A stretch of 64,000 bases of DNA from Pollenia angustigena (GCA_930367215.1 OV884059.1:63459393-63523392); one strand, 5' to 3'; shown: positions 11,859-23,362, counted from the first letter of the stretch. Notes: generated from the sequence alone by a model not told the origin. A program made the numbers and translations.

Positions 11859-12061
11859 TAGGGATGCGATTTCCATGCAAATGCATGGTTTTTGTCGATA
11901 GTCTTATGGTGTTTTCTTTTCTGACAATAATGTTCCATATATGCTACCATTCGTGCGGGTTTTTTGTTCCATTCTAAAAATATATGCAAAAATGTGAGAA
12001 GTTGTCGTTTTCCTTTCTAAACATGTTGCAACAATAAATGGCAAATTTGTTCCATTTCTTA

Positions 12062-13162
12062 AGGTGCGTTTAGACTATGCTAATATTTGTCCAAACACAG
12101 CAAATAATGGTTTGGGCTAATAGTATGGTTTGTGACAAATGTTTGGGCATGGGTTTAGATTGCACTAATATTTGTTTGAATTTTATTTGCGCAAATAACA
12201 GACAATTTTGTGTCAGCCAAGTTTGGTACAAATATTTGTATACCTCTTTACACTATGCTAATAATTTTATTTGTCCGGTGTGTATGACAAACATTTGTCA
12301 AACAATGAGGTTAAATACATGGGTTGTTTTTTCAGTTGTTTCGTTATTCGTTCTTTTAACATACACGTACCGTCGTGACTACACGATTCGTTATACACGT
12401 ATGTATTTTCATTCTTCTTCAGTACCATTTGTTTGTCTACATTATTAAAATTGCTTAAAAACTGATTATTTGTGTTACATTTCACTCCATTTTATTGATT
12501 TTTCTTATTTTTCTGTCGTTCTTTTGTTTTAATCACTTTATAACTTTGTTATTCCTTCCTTTTTGTAAGCGTCAAAGTTCAACCAGAAAAAGTTTTAAAT
12601 TTCCGGTTGTGCTTTCGTTACTCTGAACCCCTTATATTTCTATACCCTTCGACCAATCTGTCAAAAGAACGCTCCAGTCATGCGTCATCTTCTTCCTTTT
12701 GCTTTTGTTGGCAAATGATGGGGGCGATTCAATAACTGCTGCATCGTTGTCGTCCATTTTCTTTCAGAAAAATATGCTTTATAATTAAGAATTACGGAAG
12801 GGTGTTTTTTACCTACCAATCTGTCAAACGAATTGACCAGTATTGCCATTTCAATTTATTTAATTTTTTATATGTTAAGCACTGTCAAAAATAACTGTTG
12901 GCAACTCACGTTTCTACAAGTATTTGTCGCTGTTTGTTCCGCCAAAAATATTGCGAGAACAAACAAAATATCGAGCCAAATATTTGATGCGACGTGCTGA
13001 CAAACTGTTTACACTATCCAAAGCTTTCTTCACAAACAAAGATTTTTGTTAGCCAACAAACAGTCGAAAAATATTTGGTGGCTAACAAATTCGAGTGTTT
13101 ACACTAGGACAAACAAAATTTTTATGATTTTGCACAAATATTAGCATAGTCTAAACGTACCT
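12062..13162 (+). mobile_element. TTA-flanked Harbinger-like element nested in a hAT
   Basis: The TIR starts AGGTGCGTTTAGACTATGC and is mirrored at the right by AGGTACGTTTAGACTATGC, continuing into TAATATTTG. TTA is duplicated at 12059-12061 and 13163-13165. The fragment at 486-832 shows the same sequence without the insert and with one TTA, which proves the borders. AAATATTTG/CAAATATT words recur inside both ends. No transposase is present; a 41-codon - strand frame at 12632-12757 is not recognisable. Confidence 0.95.
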
Positions 13163-13945
13163 TTACCCGCAGTTATAACTGAGTGTGAGATAATACCCTT
13201 TTTTGCATCTGCGCAAAGTACTTTTTTATGCAAGCAAGTATTTTTTTTCTTGTGTTTGCGGACAAATTGCGTTATATTGTGATTTTTAGTTATATTGTGA
13301 TGGATATAAAAACTTTTTGTTTTTCGTTTGTTTTACTTTTATTTAATAATCGTATTTTTTTTTGGCTCAAAATTTTTAACAACAGCTGACATTAATTATT
13401 GAAAATCAGTGCTGTTAACGCTTTTGGAATTCAAAGAAAATTTAATGTTGAAAATTGTTACAAGCGTTTTGAATATCGCTTTTAGTACAAATTTTGCATT
13501 CAAAATTTAACACGCTAAATACACATTAGTGTTGAGTGTAAAACGTAGCTATTATTTTGTTCCATTGTAATTTAGAAAAATGTATCACTTTGTGAGGGTT
13601 CGTGTAACCTAATAAATATATTACACAACTATAATGCATCATTATTTTTTAGAAAAGAAAACACCATTAGAACGATGTCGACCAATTATCTTTCCGAATC
13701 ATTAAACTTACGTTAAAATGGCATCGTTTTTCTTTTGCGTATTGTTGCATATTTTGGTTTTAAATGCATATGTTTGCATATATTAAAATTTTTGAGCGAT
13801 ATATATATTTTTTTAAATTCCATATTATAAAAAAAAGTTCTTCACAGACAAAAAAAAAAGAATTCAACAAAAAAAATTTAAAATCAATCAATAAATTTTT
13901 ACTTAAAAAAAAGTTTTTTCAAGACAAAAATCCTTCTCTTTTTAC

Positions 13946-14310
13946 CCGATGCAGCACCTTACATGGTTAAGGCTGCCAATGGGCTTAAAATGTTTTATCA
14001 AAAACTGTTACATGTTAGTTACTTGCTTGGCACATGGGTTACACCGAGATGCAGAGGAAATTAGACGCCAATTCGATAATATTTTTATAGGTTTCATAGT
14101 TGCAATTGTTTACAATAATAAAAATGTATCCCTTGGCACCTTCACCACCTCAGCCAGTATTAACAAGACGGGGAACCTGGCTAGATGCTGTAGAATAATA
14201 TTAAAAAAACTTGCAGCTTATGCAATTAAAAAAGTAAAAGAAATATTAAATTTAAATAACATCGAAAGTCGTTTAGCATTTGTATTTTTCAAACGGATAT
14301 ATTGGTGAAA
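13946..14310 (+). pseudogene. hAT-like transposase fragment, frameshifted
   Basis: Translations in two frames give blocks typical of a hAT-like transposase seen in insects: DAAPYMVKAANGLKMFYQKL (13946-14005), then TCLAHGLHRDAEEIRRQFDN (about 14023-14082), then QPVLTRRGTWLDAVE (about 14148-14192). The blocks switch frames at least twice, so the gene is dead. It lies within the hAT element bounded by CTCATTAG duplications, which agrees with the family. The amino terminus, most of the catalytic region and the dimerisation tail are not seen. The family assignment rests on remembered motif patterns, without a search. Confidence 0.6.
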
Positions 14311-14475
14311 CAAGAACTAAATTGGATTTTACCTTTGGATAACAATAGACTGAGTTTTTTAAATATTTTGTTTTAAATAACATTTAAAAAAAAACTTTTT
14401 TGATTGAAAATGTAAAAGTTTTTATTTTATTAATGCATATTTTTAGTGCATGAAAATCTCATCCCTACTCATTAG

Positions 14476-15103
14476 CCTTATTGCAGTCGAAATGTACGAT
14501 ATGTATGCTTTATTTGTCGGATAATTTAAAAGTCATTTAAATATATACTTGTATTAAGCTTATCGCAGGTCAACTATATTGATATTTTTGCTGTTTTTCT
14601 CTCGTGTTATTGTTTATTATTTTAAACAATATTTAACAAAATAATAAATGTGCTGATTCACCAGCATTTTTATTTTTTGTAAAATAAAAGTTCAATAAAA
14701 TTCCCACGTTTCACAAAAAAGTTTGTTAATTTTAAAATTTATACAAAATGACAAATCAATAACCGACCCTGGTGGATTAATTGAATATTTACTTCTGGGT
14801 ACATTCATCTTTCATCCGTTCTTTTAAAGAAGTTTAGATAGATTGCGATTGCGTTGTTTGTTTTAATATAGTCAGCTGAAATTAAATAAATCCTTGCTTT
14901 TCAAAGTTTTAGTGACAATGAAAAAAAAAATTGATCAAAATTATGATTGTCGTTGAAAACAAAATGTATTTTTACAAATTTGTACAACTTTATGTTATGA
15001 TATTTTTAAAAAGAGCTGTAAGTGAAAGTTGTTTAGGACTTACGATTACGCACGCTCACAAAGGAATAAAATGTTCTCACGCATGAACTTGGCTTAAATA
15101 ATA
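14476..15103. other. No assignable feature
   Basis: AT-rich sequence between two elements with no repeat ends or coding signal. Confidence 0.45.
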
Positions 15104-15789
15104 CAGTACTTTTCGCTTATAATCCATTCCGCTTAAAGGCCAAAAACGGATATAAGCCAAAACTGTCCTATTCACACGCAGATTTTTTCGAATTTCATAC
15201 AAATTATTTGTTCTAAGGTCCATTTCGCTTGTAGTCCATTTTCGTTTAAAAGCCACATTGTCTTAGCATGCAAAAATGTTCGCTTATAGTCCACTCTGTT
15301 TTCTAAAATTTTTATAATCAACTGGCAACAGTCAAACTTCATAGAAAAAAACGCTAATAAAAATATTAGAGTTTTTTCATATAGACTTTGACGTTTGGTA
15401 TAACAAAAAATTGTCAGGTAAAAATCCTATGAATTTGTTTTTATGTTGTGTTTGATTTCGTCATCCAAAGAATTAAAATGAATCTCAAACTCATTTGTTT
15501 ATAATAAAATCTTTTAAAGCATTTGAATTATTAATAAAAAGATTTTTGTTTTAACTATTTATTTAAATAAATCAATGTTTGATTATGTTTTAAATATACT
15601 TTTCTTTTGTTTAAAAAGAGTGGTTTTATTGAAGAAAATCATTTTTATATAGTCCAAAAAGTGGATTATACAAGGTTTCACTTATTATCTATAAAATGGC
15701 TTATAAAAAAAATCGGTTATAGTCCAAATTCGCTTATAGTCCACAAAAGTTTTGCAACTATAGTAGTGGACTATAAACGAGAAGTACTG
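15104..15789 (+). mobile_element. TA-flanked MITE, CAGTACTTTTCGCTTATA family, copy 1
   Basis: The ends CAGTACTTTTCGCTTATA and (inverse of right) CAGTACTTCTCGTTTATA are flanked by TA at 15102-15103 and 15790-15791. The 686-bp interior repeats the word CGCTTATAGTCC and variants at least eight times, mostly near the ends. A decayed ATAGCG-family MITE sits inside at about 15330-15432. Ends and TA fit a pogo/Tigger-like Tc1/mariner derivative. No transposase is left. Confidence 0.85.
15330..15432 (-). mobile_element. Decayed copy of the CATAGCGTCTTCACC MITE
   Basis: GACTTTGACGTTTGGTATAAC and AAAAAATTGTCAGGTAAAAA match the right arm of the elements at 9480 and 9671 with several changes. The left arm is shorter and more diverged. 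It lies inside the TA-flanked element at 15104-15789. Confidence 0.65.
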
Positions 15790-15791
15790 TA

Positions 15792-16678
15792 AATTGTTTT
15801 CATTTAAATTAAAACAACAATTTTCAAATTTGTATGTCATCAAGAAAAATATATTATGAAAATTTCTCTAAATATTGCAACCAAAATTTTAGGTCGATTG
15901 CACGTCAAGTCGACGTCAAGATCACTTCGACGATAATTTGGTATTTTCTAAGAATATTGTGTGTACGTCGAATGGCTATGGAAAATCTAACAAAAAATTT
16001 CTCTAAATAATTTAGATCTATAACCGAGAAAATGTTATTATTGCTCAACTTATCAAAAGAGAGTTTCATCTTGTGTCCAAGACATTCCGAAAATATTTCT
16101 TAAAAAGTACACTTAGCAAACGCTAAATCTCTATTTCTTTCCAATACGAAATTTTTTTATGAAATTGTTTATGGGCGTAGTGGCCAAATGCTGCAGACAA
16201 CTTTTTTTTATGTATTTATTAACACTAAATTTATTTTGTGAAACTGTGTTTTTAGACCATAAGTATTTTAAATACAAAGTATTGTAGCGACAGGTATTTA
16301 AAATACAATAAACAAAACACATATTGGGAATTTAGTAAAAATACAAAATACGTATTTGTATGTAAAAAAAAAAAATTCCCAACCCTTCATATATGTATGT
16401 GCATATCTTAAATACAAGTGTTTGGTAGACTGATTTAACATTAAATTTTTAAAACATTGAATAAAGTTCTTTTAAATATTCATTTATTTATTTTTAACGT
16501 ACAAATTAAATTTCTTGTTTATTATTATTATTTATTCATTTAATGATTTTCTAATACAACAAGACTAATTAGCTTATAATAAGATTAGGTGCAAATCAGG
16601 TGTAATTCGAAATGCATTCGTTTTTAATGCAGGTTCAATTTTTTAACGTAAATTAAATCTATATGTATTGGTATTTCC
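15792..16678. other. No assignable feature
   Basis: AT-rich with no repeat ends. A CG-containing patch at 15895-15975 (GTCGATTGCACGTCAAGTCG) has several inverted TCGACG words but no second arm that I can find. Confidence 0.4.
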
Positions 16679-17493
16679 TTATATAATAGTCTTGGGCTTA
16701 ATCGTTCATTTAGGTGACTTTTCATTAGAGTTCATTTAAAAAAAGTGAACTAGTTCGTTCTTTTAGTTCAGTAGTTCACTTTTAGTCAGTCAGTCTTTTG
16801 AGCCAGCTGTATATTTCGTCAGTCAGTTCATTTAAGTCAGTTCATGTATGTAGTTTAAAGGTTCATTTACTTCAGTTGCTTGTTTTGATTTCTTATTCTG
16901 TTGTTGTTTATTTTTGTGTGTGTCAAGCTTTGAAAAAATTAATAAAAATTTAAATACTTAAAAAAACTTATTTAAATTTTTAATAAATATTTAAATATAA
17001 TAAATATAATGTAATAAATATAAATTTTTAATAAAGTTCAAAAACACAATTGTGAATTTTTTAAAAAATTTCCTTTTCCTTGTTTTTCAACAAATAAATT
17101 TGACATTCCTCATTTTACAAAAACAAAATGCATAGCATTTTTCATGTTCTTTACCGAATTGATAGAAAAGAGACAACAATATTATTAGTTTCTTTATGTT
17201 ATAATATACTTGTTTCTTTTACTCATTGCCAGACTACTAAAATATGTTCATAATATAATCAGGGCTGCCATATTAAGAGATGTCTCGCCACATGTGGCAA
17301 TTTTCAAACATTTTGACTACACTGCGATTTATAAAATATATGGCGATTTTTTTATTATTAAAAAGATTTCCGTATGACGTGCTAAATTTCCAATTATTAT
17401 TTTTGATAAATACACTGAAATTAGATAAGCTATTAATTTATTTTAAGACTCTAATACTATGTTTCCACTATCAGCTTGTTGTCAACTTGTTTT

Positions 17494-18230
17494 GAGCAAA
17501 ACGTGTCAGAGTGCTTCCATTATGTAAAACTGGTTTTGGTTTTCGAAATCAATTTGGCATTAATGTTGTTTACAAACATGAAAGCAAAAAATATTTTTGT
17601 AAAATAATAAATATTTTCTTATTTGTTTTTTAATACACATTATACATATAATTTAATAAGTCTTGTTATTTTGGTAAATCTGTAATTTTTTTCGATATTG
17701 TTAATCACCAATAATGGAAAACTCTGAGTTTTTTCATGGTTTTCGACATTTTTTGGGGCAAAACTAGTATTTATTTGAGTTTTTCGAACATGAAAACTGT
17801 ATGGGATAACAAGTAGCAGAACACTTGTTTTGCTGCAAATGTAGTTTTGTGGCCCAAAACATGTAAAGCGCCCCATACACTTGCAATATTATTGTATATG
17901 ATATTCGCCATATCATTTCCATTTTGTCCTATATTTTACAATAAGTCGCACAATAGTTTCATTCATTCAATAAAAAGGCGAACATAACCTATAGGAATAA
18001 TATAAACAGCATTGTATAATGTTGCCAACACACTTCTCTTTCTTTTCGTTGTGCAATAAAAATCAAGTCTTTTGATTGTTGCCATATATTGTTCCACCTT
18101 CGAATATCACATACACATTGGCGATATAATTGTACTAGACGTAAAATTTAACAATTTTATTCTAAGTGTATGAGCCGCTTAAGTGAAATACTATTACATA
18201 ATGGAAACACTCTGACACGTTTTGCTCAAA
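17494..18230 (+). repeat. Inverted-repeat pair bounding an inner segment
   Basis: The sequence TTTTGAGCAAAACGTGTCAG followed by AGTGCTTCCATTATGTAA at about 17494-17530 is repeated inverted at about 18190-18230. The segment between includes a TAA-flanked MITE at 17867. This may be another element inside the hAT, but I could not find its target duplication. Confidence 0.6.
17867..18179 (+). mobile_element. TAA-flanked MITE, AGCGCCCCATACACTT
   Basis: The left end AGCGCCCCATACACTTGCAATA matches the inverse of the right end, AGCGGCTCATACACTTAGAATA. TAA is duplicated at 17864-17866 and 18180-18182. It is 313 bp, non-coding and Harbinger-like by its duplication. Confidence 0.8.
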
Positions 18231-18604
18231 ATAAGCACCCCTACCTCAAACAACTACTCCTATGAAAATATTCCTATATTTTTTTTATTTCGTATTGTGA
18301 ATGATTCCTATAACAAATTTTATGGGAACGAATTCCCAAACTAAAAACATGTAGGGAACATGTAAGTTTTAATTTGTATTTTAAGGTAGGGCTCAATTAA
18401 ATTCCTTTTTTCTTTTATTGAAGGAGTATTAATAAGAAAAATTAAGATAAACATTATTCATTATTTATTTTATCATATAATTATTAGTGTTTTATTTTGT
18501 ATATTTTTCTTTCAGAATACAAGCTCTGACAATTTATTCACAATAGAGACATTTGTTTATAAAGCACTGACAAATAATGCACAATATCAATTTTTACTCC
18601 CAAA

Positions 18605-18645
18605 ATATTTGCGATGACAAAAAATTGTCAGGTGAAAACGCTATG
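18605..18645 (+). mobile_element. Remnant arm of the CATAGCGTCTTCACC MITE
   Basis: GATGACAAAAAATTGTCAGGTGAAAACGCTATG matches the right arm of the copies at 9480 and 9671 with one substitution. The left arm is not recognisable, so this is a solo arm. Confidence 0.7.
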
Positions 18646-18702
18646 TTAATGCCGACAAAATCACCTCAACAATAAATTTCAGCATGTCCTACGGAAATCT
18701 TA

Positions 18703-19332
18703 AGAGGCCCATAGACACATACTGCTGACACCTACTGCCGATGAATCCTTCGTATACGTGTGTGATTGATATTTTACTACACACCTATCAATCATCATTT
18801 TAAAATAAATGTCATTTCGTGAAATTCAAGAGAACCCCTACTTTCTTCACACGTTTTTTTTCTCAGAAACTATTTTAAATTTGTTTTAATTTAAATTGAA
18901 AGAAAAATATATCATAAAATTAATAATTTTTTTTATTGTTCATTGAACAACTGTCAGCAGTATGAGTTCATTTTGAAATCAAACCTATTTTGGTTTTTCA
19001 TACTGCATTGTCTGTGTGACGCATACATAAATAAAAATTTCAAATTTACAAACACATGCTGATTGCATGAGCATGAGAAGTATGCAAGGCGAATTCATCC
19101 CAGGTAATCTCGGTACTACAACAAGTACAACTCGTACAAAAACCACAAGCAATTTGTTTTTGTAAAATCATTGTACAATGTCAAAAACAGAAATAAAACA
19201 AAACAGAAACAAAGATAATAAAAGAGAATAAACAAAATTTTGACATTCAACAGTGATTTTAGCTAATATCAGCAGGGCTTTTAAGACCACCTGTAATAAA
19301 TTCGCCTTGGAAGTATGTGTCTATGTGACCCT
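18703..19332 (+). mobile_element. TTA-flanked MITE, AGAGGCCCATAGACACATAC
   Basis: The left end AGAGGCCCATAGACACATAC pairs with the inverse of the right end, AGGGTCACATAGACACATAC. TTA is duplicated at 18700-18702 and 19333-19335. The 630-bp interior shows no coding sequence. Confidence 0.82.
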
Positions 19333-19752
19333 TTATTAATAATACAAAATATTTTATAAATTGCCGAAAAAATCGCAGCTAGACATCTCTAAGTATGGCA
19401 GCCTTGATTTTATTATGAAAATGTTTAAAGTTATCTGGCAATGAGTAAAAGAAACAATATAATGTTAAATTAATGTTAAATAGAGACACTAATACTATTG
19501 TTGTTTCTTTTCAATCAGTGCGGTAAAGAATAAAATCAAGTGGACAAGCAACTGAAGTAAATGAACCTGTGAACTAAATGAATTGAACTAAATGAACCCT
19601 CTCAAAAGACTGCTGACGCAAAAGACAAAGTGACGAAAAGTGAACTGTTGAACTAAAAGGAACTGTCAGACTGAATGACAGTTCAACGTTCATCTGACTG
19701 ACTAGTTCAATTGAACTAGTTCGTTCATGAACTACCCAACTCTATTATATAA

Positions 19753-20298
19753 GCATTTGTCATTATGTTCTAACATCTCAAGGCAATTATATATAAAAGT
19801 TGTAGAGAATCTTATATTGAAGTAGTTGCGCAAATCAAATCTAGAATTAATTTCGGTGATAAAATGTATACCATCTTAGATAGAGATCCACATTCTTTTC
19901 AACCAAAATCTCTGTTCTTTTAAGAAAATATTTCTTTTGTTTAACAAAGATTTAGAAAAGCTCGGTAATAAATGACACAAGCATGACCTCTTAGACTTAA
20001 ATAAATACTTCTGTAGTAAAATTTGTTAGAGAAAATTATTCAAACTATAAATAATAAATTTTGTCTTGCCATTTCTAAAGGTTTCAGTTCAAAGATTATT
20101 AAGAACCCTTAATCATTACAGGAATTTTATTTACTTAAGAAGATATACAAACGAACGCCGATGAACATTTTAAGTCTTCCCTAGATATCTTCTTCCTATA
20201 AAGTTACAATTCGGAATGAGCTTAAGCTTGTTCCACTGGTCTCCTCCAATCATCTCTGTTTTAGGCTTTTTTACGTAATTACGTATACCCATAAGTCG
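19753..20298. other. No assignable feature
   Basis: AT-rich sequence with no repeat ends or coding signal. Confidence 0.45.
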
Positions 20299-20726
20299 CT
20301 ACCCAATAAAAAATGGAGCTTCCAACGAAGCAGGTTTGTAAGGGAGAAACATAAACGTTTCGCTTACCATTGCGCATACAGAAGGCATGAATTTTATATG
20401 GCGATTTCCCACTTTGAAGCAATACATTTTTGACACATAAAGCGCATTATGCAGCGCATATAAAAGTTGTTGGATGTAACGATAAGCCTTACACACTGAA
20501 TGTTTTGATACAGTTATTTTTTAGTAATCTCCCTTACAAACCTGCTTCGTAGTAAGGGAGTGCCGTAGCACTTGAAATTTTTTTTTTTTTATAAAAGTTG
20601 TTAAGAGTTCTTTCACTTACTTTACTGCATTTCTGTATGTCTTATAGCGTAGCGCATATTTGTGCGCTTATTCTTTTAAATGTACCATTAGTGCTTCGCA
20701 AAATGATAAAATTTTTTATTGGGTAG
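20299..20726 (+). mobile_element. Foldback-type MITE, CTACCCAATAAAAAAT
   Basis: The outer ends CTACCCAATAAAAAAT and ATTTTTTATTGGGTAG are inverted. Inside, ACGAAGCAGGTTTGTAAGGGAG (20318-20339) is repeated perfectly inverted at about 20527-20548. GTAAGGGAG-type words also appear once more at 20553-20562. The target duplication is not clear. It is non-coding. Confidence 0.65.
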
Positions 20727-20819
20727 TGTTCTTAGTTCTTGACTGTATTCTTCGTCTATAGCATATGGTTTTGTCTTTTAACAGCACCTTCTGCGGTATG
20801 CCATCCATGCGCGTAACAT

Positions 20820-22301
20820 CCCTACAGATAATATTGGACTACGTGGTCCATTGTGGCTTAAATCGACTACTTACAACGTGGTCCAATGTTATGTAGTATG
20901 GACCATATTATAAGAAATTAAGATGCAGTGCTGCCAACAACTGCATGATGTATACTTTTCTATAGTTTACAGTCACAGAAAAAATTATTTTTCCAATTCA
21001 AACAAAAATTTTGTACAATCAAACAATTTTTTGTCTGAAATCGGTCCTATAAACAAATTTGCATATTCAAACAATTTATTTGCATTTTGTTTATTGAAAA
21101 AAAACACTGATTTTTTCAAACAAATAATTTAACTGAATCAAACAAAAAGTTTACTGAAATTCATATACTCAATTTCAAAATAAAAAAAAAAGTTTTTGCA
21201 CAAGCAATGATGCGCACAGAAGTTAGCACTGTATGAGAAGAAGATGACGGCAGAGAGCAGAGTCGCCGGCTGGCTTTGAGACACATTTTTTTTGTTAAAA
21301 TAATTTTTGAACGAAGTCTTGTTTTACTTATACACACAACACAATTTTTTTTCTTTATCACTCTCTGTTGTTGTATCCTTTCCTTTGCTAAAGAAGAAAT
21401 GTAACCAAAAACGGCAGCAGACCGACTCGATATGTTTTTCGTCATCATTCTATTTTTGTATTTGATGTATTTAACCAAACAGTTTTAAAAAATTGAATAC
21501 GGGATTTTGTTTCTGGTAATGTTGTTTCTGCTATTGTTTTTCTTATAGTTGCACTTTTTTAAAGCGTCCAAAAATAGACTGTGTGTGTTTTTTGTTGTTG
21601 TTCCTATATTTCACATAAAGAAGTGTTGCTTACGATCAAATAAAAAAATGCAAAAAGACGACAACATTAAAGAGCGTTAAATATTTCATACAAAATTATG
21701 AAAACTTGACACCAATAACGCGTTTATTATATTTTTGAAGAGTTGTCCACATTTTTGTTGGTTAAATAAAAATCAAACAAAAATATTGTTTGAATCAGTA
21801 AAAAAATTTATAGAAATTAAAAAAATTTTCAAACAAGCGTTTGTTTAAAAATAATTCGGCAATAATTTTTTCTGTGGTATTACACATTGGTAGGTGTCCA
21901 TTATTAATGTTTTATTTAAAAGTGAAAGTTTGTGAAATTTATGGAAAAAGGGTAAAAAAATTAAAAATACCAAGTAAATATATTTAATAATAGCAATAAT
22001 AGACTACAGTACACACCATAAAAGGCGATTAGTAAAAAAATAAGAACTAAAATGCTTAAACTACCTCTTGAGTGTACTCCATACTGTAGTAACGTGGAGT
22101 ACTTTTAAAACTAATCCACTTAAGTACTCCATGGAGTAGTTTAGGGACTACTTCGGTGGGTTATATGGTCCCCTCCAAGGACATCGTAATGTTAAATGGA
22201 CCACCTTTTACCGATATATTTGGAGTAGTTTTGGAGTACTCCTACTCTTTTATGGACTACTCTTTACATGCATGTATGGACTAGTCTCGTTACCTGCAGG
22301 G
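20820..22301 (+). mobile_element. MITE, CCCTGCAAATAATA family, copy 3, interrupted
   Basis: The left end CCCTACAGATAATATTGGAC and the right part (from about 22040, ending ACCTGCAGGG) match the elements at 949 and 1433, including the phrase GGGTTATATGGTCC. About 1.1 kb of foreign sequence lies between, including the inverted-repeat element at 20975-21881. It is more diverged than copies 1 and 2. Confidence 0.7.
20975..21881 (+). mobile_element. Possible TA-flanked element, CACAGAAAAAATTATT
   Basis: CACAGAAAAAATTATT near the left is mirrored by AATAATTTTTTCTGTG at the right. TCAAACAA words repeat at least eight times inside the ends. TA occurs close outside both ends, but with a small offset. 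The interior includes a somewhat GC-richer patch (21200-21470) with a 105-codon - strand open frame that I do not recognise and regard as chance. Confidence 0.55.
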
Positions 22302-22574
22302 ATTCCCAGCCTAATTGAATAGTTGATATGTCGTCGCCATCTCACAGTGCGTGGAGTTCGTTAGTACCTCATACCCTATATATATATATGCAACCAACTG
22401 TGGAAGTAGAACTAACTCATTGTTTTAAGCTTTCTGTTTTATTTAATAAATTAATTTATAAATCTAAAAATATATGTGGTTTTACTAAAATTGATCTCCT
22501 TTTTGTAAAAGTTATTTACAAAATAAAACATAAATTTTATATCCAGGCGTAATTTGATTTAATTCGGGTAATTT

Positions 22575-23055
22575 CTCTTTGTCTTAAGTGTAATTTTGAA
22601 TTTTGCTGATGGTAAATCGCATCTCGATAAGCGTTTAAATGGAAACAACACATTAAGGCTGAAAAATACCATTTAAATATAAAAACACAAAAAAAGTATT
22701 GGCTACTCGGAGACAAATCTGAGCTCTGCCTTGAAAATTTAATCAAAATATATAAAGCAATTTTGAACCAGTATGGACTTATGACATTCAACAATGGGGA
22801 ACTGTAAGGAATGCCAATTTGGAAATTTTTCAAAGATACCAATCTAAAACCATTAATCCACCATGTAACAAATCAACAAATTCATAAAGACCTCCAAATT
22901 GTCTTTATTCGCGATAAAAAAGGTTCAGCTTCGGATACTTAACTCGTCTTATTAATCACTGCAATACATTAGCAAAAGCTCTTTTAGACGAAACAAAGGA
23001 AGTTATGAGATTCGAAAGGTTTCACGTACTAGATTTACCCTACAGAAAATAGTAA
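22575..23055 (+). pseudogene. 3' remnant of a Jockey-type LINE ORF2
   Basis: Broken translation resembles the carboxyl end of the intact Jockey ORF2 at 30649-33153: YWLLGDKSELCLENLIKIYK, then ILNQYG and QWGTV in a second frame, then LAKALLDETKEV and LDLPYRK near the end. The AT-rich stretch at 23050-23095 may be the decayed tail. Frameshifts and stops show a dead copy. A MITE at 23099 lies directly downstream. Confidence 0.7.
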
Positions 23056-23098
23056 TAATAATATTAATATGTATAAATATAATATTAAATTTAGCTTA

Positions 23099-23359
23099 GT
23101 CTGAGTTCATACGGTTCATGTCTTAATGACAAGATTCTTCCTTTTTCTTCTTTGAACATGAATTGGCGTTCAAATGATTCATGTCATGTTGACGACTTGT
23201 GCTTTTTTGATATTGAAAACAATAACAAAATTAAACAACGAATGAAAAAGCAAAATGTAAACAGTACATGCATCGGTGTTCTCGTTTCTTTTCCCCTCGT
23301 CCCTCTCGCCTATAAAGTAGCAATCGTGTCAATAAGACAACAGCCGTATGAACACAGAC
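23099..23359 (+). mobile_element. TTA-flanked MITE, GTCTGNGTTCATACGG family, intact copy
   Basis: The ends GTCTGAGTTCATACGG and CCGTATGAACACAGAC are inverted for about 38 bases. TTA is duplicated at 23096-23098 and 23360-23362. It is 261 bp and non-coding. Internal inverted words (ATTCATGTCATGTTGACGAC) match the copies at 9624 and 28797. Confidence 0.92.
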
Positions 23360-23362
23360 TTA

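Larger units (their letters stand above)
11859..14467 (+). mobile_element. hAT element with nested insertion and transposase fossil
   Basis: The ends TAGGGATGCGATTTCCATGCA and (inverse of right) TAGGGATGAGATTTTCATGCA form the TIR. CTCATTAG is duplicated exactly at 11851-11858 and 14468-14475. Inside lie a 1101-bp TTA-flanked element (12062-13162) and a broken transposase-like sequence (13946-14310). An uninterrupted fragment of the same element lies at 486-832. With a coding remnant, this is the decayed body of a once larger element rather than a simple MITE. Confidence 0.92.
16687..19744 (+). mobile_element. 3.06-kb foldback hAT element
   Basis: TTATATAA is duplicated exactly at 16679-16686 and 19745-19752. 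The ends are TAGTCTTGGGC and (inverse of right) TAGAGTTGGGT. The inverted arms are long and imperfect, about 16687-17330 and 19370-19744. They share GTTCATTTACTTCAGTTGCT, GTTTCTTTTACTCATTGCCA and AGGGCTGCCATA words. GTTCA/TGAAC words recur inside both ends. The centre holds other elements (17867-18179, 18703-19332). No transposase is visible. Confidence 0.85.

Noticed and set aside
12077..12448. 123-codon + strand open frame
   Set aside because: It starts within the TIR of the 1101-bp element and has no homology; a chance frame.
12632..12757. 41-codon - strand frame beginning MDDNDAAVIESPPSF in the 1101-bp element
   Set aside because: Composition looks protein-like and a SANT-type accessory protein would fit a Harbinger element, but there is no recognisable domain and no continuation.
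21161..21478. 105-codon - strand open frame
   Set aside because: No recognisable domain, inside an inverted-repeat element, and of a length expected by chance.
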